Of a DNA stretch of 64,000 nucleotides, positions 61,200-64,000 are shown piece by piece. The notes beneath the pieces are model-generated. The model was given only the letters and a program-made list of their open reading frames with translations. It searched no databases and was not told the origin of the DNA. How positions within the stretch are numbered: position 1 is the stretch's first letter; each line of letters starts with the position of its first letter. The stretch lies in NCBI RefSeq assembly GCF_026914265.1, contig NC_069125.1:69518046-69582045 (forward strand). Reading direction: 5' to 3'. Source of the stretch: Mya arenaria (Eukaryota; Mollusca; Bivalvia; Myida; Myidae). The position numbers and the translations under genes are program-made.

Positions 61200-64000
61200 A
61201 TTTTGTTTCGATTAATTTCGTCTTGTTATAACATATGAACGGCAGTTAAGCCTGAACAGACAGTTCTTCCGGATCACAAACAACAAGTTATATTATAGTT
61301 GCACTTGAGTTGTTCCAACTGTGCAATATTGGGAAAATGGGCCCAAGTGGAAAGCAAAATGAACTTTCATCAGAGGAGATTGAGGCAAATGAACGCTAAA
61401 TAAGACCTAATTGAAAGGAAGCTGGTCATGGTAAGTGGTTCCCTCAAAGATTTGTGAAATTACCGGAATTTGAAAAGTCCAAAAGTAATATTCGTGTTTC
61501 TAGGTACCGTGATGATGCTCTTGAGCAATACTCTCGGAGGAAAAACATCAGGTTGCATAATGTCAGAGAAAATGAGGGAGAAAATTTACTTGTATTGAGT
61601 ATCGTAAATGTGGCCAAGTCATTCAAGGACAACGAAGACACCCCAGATGTAAGTCCTGATAATCTTTTTACTAAGATATACAGAAGTGTTTGTCATCGTG
61701 TAGGCAGTACAGCCCATGGAAGAAATTATGCTATGAAGCCAAGACAGACTGTGGTGCGTTTCATTAGTCGGCAAAGTATCCAGTCAAGTGATCTGAAAGC
61801 ACTTGGCTTGGAAGATCAAGGCTAGGAAGAGGAGGATGATGTTGAGAACGATGATGTTGTGAATTATGAACCTATAGACGATAGTCATGTTATCTCATCT
61901 TAGATTGATATAAATTCTAGTCATAATTTAAATGATCATGCATATTGTAAAAGTTTTGATTGTAAAACTCTGAAATTTGTTTGTTTGAGTGTTTGTGGTA
62001 TCTCGAAACTACGTTTCCCTGATTTTTGAGAATTTTATGTTAAAATATGATATTATTTGTTTAACTGAGACAAAGATGATTTCGATAACGTGGATGTTAG
62101 TGATTTTAAATTCCAAGATGTTCACAGAATTGGAGGCTTAAAGAAGTCTGGTGGAATAGGCGATTTTGTCAAAGATTATTTATGGAAATATGTTAAATTT
62201 GTTGATTGTAACAATGAAAATTGTTTGTGGTCTGAATTTGATAGTAAGCTTTCAAATGAAAAATGTATGTTTGGTGTAATTTATATACCACCTGAAACTT
62301 CTTTCTATTCCTCTGTTGATATATTTCATAAGTTAGAGAGTGATATTATTGATCTTAAAGCTGAGGGTTACAGCATATATGTCTTCTTGGAGAATTCAAT
62401 GTGAATTGAATAGGAATAATCTTGAAGTATTAGGCTTTGTGACAGATCGTCACTCAGATGACAACGTTTGCAATAATTACAGGTAAAGTTTTATTGAACT
62501 TTGTAAAACTCTTGATGTTCACATTGTAATTGGTAGATTAGGCAGTGATGTATTCATTGGCAAAACCACATGTAAGAAGGTTAGTGTTATTGACTATCTT
62601 GTATTGTCACCTTGCTTGTTTCCAAAAATCGATAAGTTTGACATCCTTCTATTTGATCCTATATTGTCAGATGTTCATAATCCTGTTAGTTTTAATTTTA
62701 TATTTAATAGTCAAGTACATATAGGACATTGTTGCAGTAATGCTAAGACTGATAATAATAGGGCTCCTATTTATATGTGGTCAAACGATAAATTCTCCGA
62801 TTTTTTTGCAAGTGTTAGTCGTGACGAATTAAGTCGAATATGTACTGGCATTGATAATGCTTGTAATGACATTAATATGTGTACAAACAAACTTGTCAAT
62901 GATATTTCTAAAATCAGTGGAGTCGTTTTAACAGACGCTGAATGTAATGGCAATCTTATACTTAACAAGGTTCGGTCTGGTAATAAAAAGAAGCATAAAG
63001 TATACCATGGTTTGATAATAATTATAAGGCTAAACAAAAACAATATCATGAAAGCAAAAGTAAATATAAAAGGGTTAATTCGAATCATAATTTCGATGAG
63101 TTAAAGGCTGCAAGCAAAGAATATAAAAAATCCCTCAATAAAAAGTTTAAATTTATCATAAAGGCGTTGAGAAAAAAGTGAGGAATTTTGAAAAAAAAAA
63201 AAAAAAAGCAGGCGGGAAAAGAGAAATACTTAATAAGATTTCATTGCAAACTTTTTATGAACATTTTAAAGATCTCAATAGTGATAAACTGATATTAGTG
63301 AATATAATATTTTGTTAAATGAGCATTTTACGGTCAAGGAAATTGAAAAAGCTAGTAGTAAAATCAAGAATTACAATGCATGTTCACCTGAGGACAATAT
63401 ATTAAATGGATATATAAAGTACTTAAAACAGGAAATGTTTCCTATATATTGTAAATTATTTAATTTACTATTAAATTCTGGTCAAGTTCCTGATTTTTGG
63501 TGTGTTGGATTTATCCTTCCAATCTATAAAAATAAGGGTAATCCTGATGATCCAGACAATTATAGAGGGATAACAATATTAAGTTGTTTGGGGAAACTGT
63601 TTACTTCAGTCATAAATGATAAAATCAATGGCTTTTTAGAAGATTCAAATTTGCTAATTGAGGAACAAGCGGGTTTTCGTGCAAAGTATGGTACTGTTGA
63701 TCATATTTATACTCTCAAGATGTTGGTAGACTTTTACTCAAAAAAGAAACGAATTTATTGTTCATTTATTGACTACCGTAAGGCGTTCGACTGTGTTGAT
63801 ATAACTGCTTTATGGATGAAGTTACTGAATTGACAATATTGACGGGAAAATTTGAAACTAATATTCAATATTTATCAGAAGGCCAAATATTTTGTAAAGG
63901 TAATGGGGAGCTGTCCAATACGTTCAGTAGTACTCTAGGGGTACACCAGGGTGAAAATCTTTCGCTAATTCTTTTTTCACTATTTCCTTATGATCTAGTT
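61200..64000 (+). mobile_element. APE-type LINE, ORF1 and 5' part of ORF2, runs off the window
   Basis: ORF1 (about 61338-61825) holds an RRM-type stretch (DALEQYSRRKNIRLHNVREN at 61511-61570) typical of L1-like ORF1 proteins. ORF2 follows: endonuclease pieces from about 62040 (DVSDFKFQDV, GVIYIPPETS), VIDYLVLSP near 62590 and SDVHNPVSF near 62670; then reverse transcriptase from 63312, with YKNKGNPDDPDNYRGITILS, EEQAGFRAKYGTVDH and DYRKAFDCVD. After 63833 the frame shifts and GVHQGENLS-type sequence continues to the window end. There are several stops and frame changes, so the copy is inactive. The clade resembles the LINE at 49552-53803, but the two are clearly different families. Confidence 0.82.

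Noticed and set aside
1-64000. tRNA, rRNA or other structured RNA genes
   Set aside because: Looked for A/B-box promoters, cloverleaf-like arms and rRNA words by eye and saw none. A computed search (tRNAscan-SE, Rfam) would be needed to be sure.

Overview
The window looks like nuclear DNA of a marine or freshwater invertebrate, most likely a bivalve mollusc. The grounds are AT-rich intergenic DNA, spliced genes, dense LINEs (one with a 2A-like motif), a DIRS/Ngaro-type fossil, Helitron-like elements built on 150-180 bp tandem monomers with a terminal hairpin, and very long minisatellites. The species assignment is inference. No bacterial-type operons, rRNA or tRNA genes were seen.

The only confident host gene family is a secreted 231-residue protein with four coding exons and a fifth 3'UTR exon. 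It has a signal peptide, about 160 residues of Gly/Tyr/Met repeats in one exon, and a last coding exon giving a short, very basic tail with eight cysteines. It occurs twice, as nearly identical convergent genes (plus strand 4585-6349, minus strand 16211-14447). They lie in the arms of an inverted duplication (about 905-9580 and 11144-19970) around a 1.56 kb spacer made of a MITE and a hAT-like remnant. A third, more diverged copy of the duplicon (about 24236-29832) has lost the promoter and exons 1-3. It keeps only a terminal exon with a premature stop.

Layout: 1-904, mostly unassigned. 905-9580, arm A (truncated Tx1-like LINE, gene A, flank). 9581-11143, palindrome centre. 11144-19970, arm B (flank, gene B, Helitron-like insertion), running into a LINE on the minus strand that ends near 22440. 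22441-24235, unassigned with an internal repeat. 24236-29832, copy C. 29833-31045, 26-bp minisatellite. 31600-48180, a 16.5 kb mosaic of related 33-35 bp minisatellites, interrupted at 36840-39268 by unique DNA and a DNA transposon and carrying a 702-bp and a 1.97-kb internal duplication. 48180-49550, unassigned. 49552-53803, 2A-bearing LINE on the minus strand. 54266-57275, Helitron-like tandem-repeat elements. 57900-61090, DIRS/Ngaro-type fossil. 61200-64000, another LINE running off the end.

Order of events inferred from nesting: the Tx1-like LINE was in place before the A/B inverted duplication, because arm A cuts it off in the middle. Copy C split off earlier, since it is visibly more diverged. 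The minisatellite array took a DNA transposon and was then segmentally duplicated across that transposon's end.
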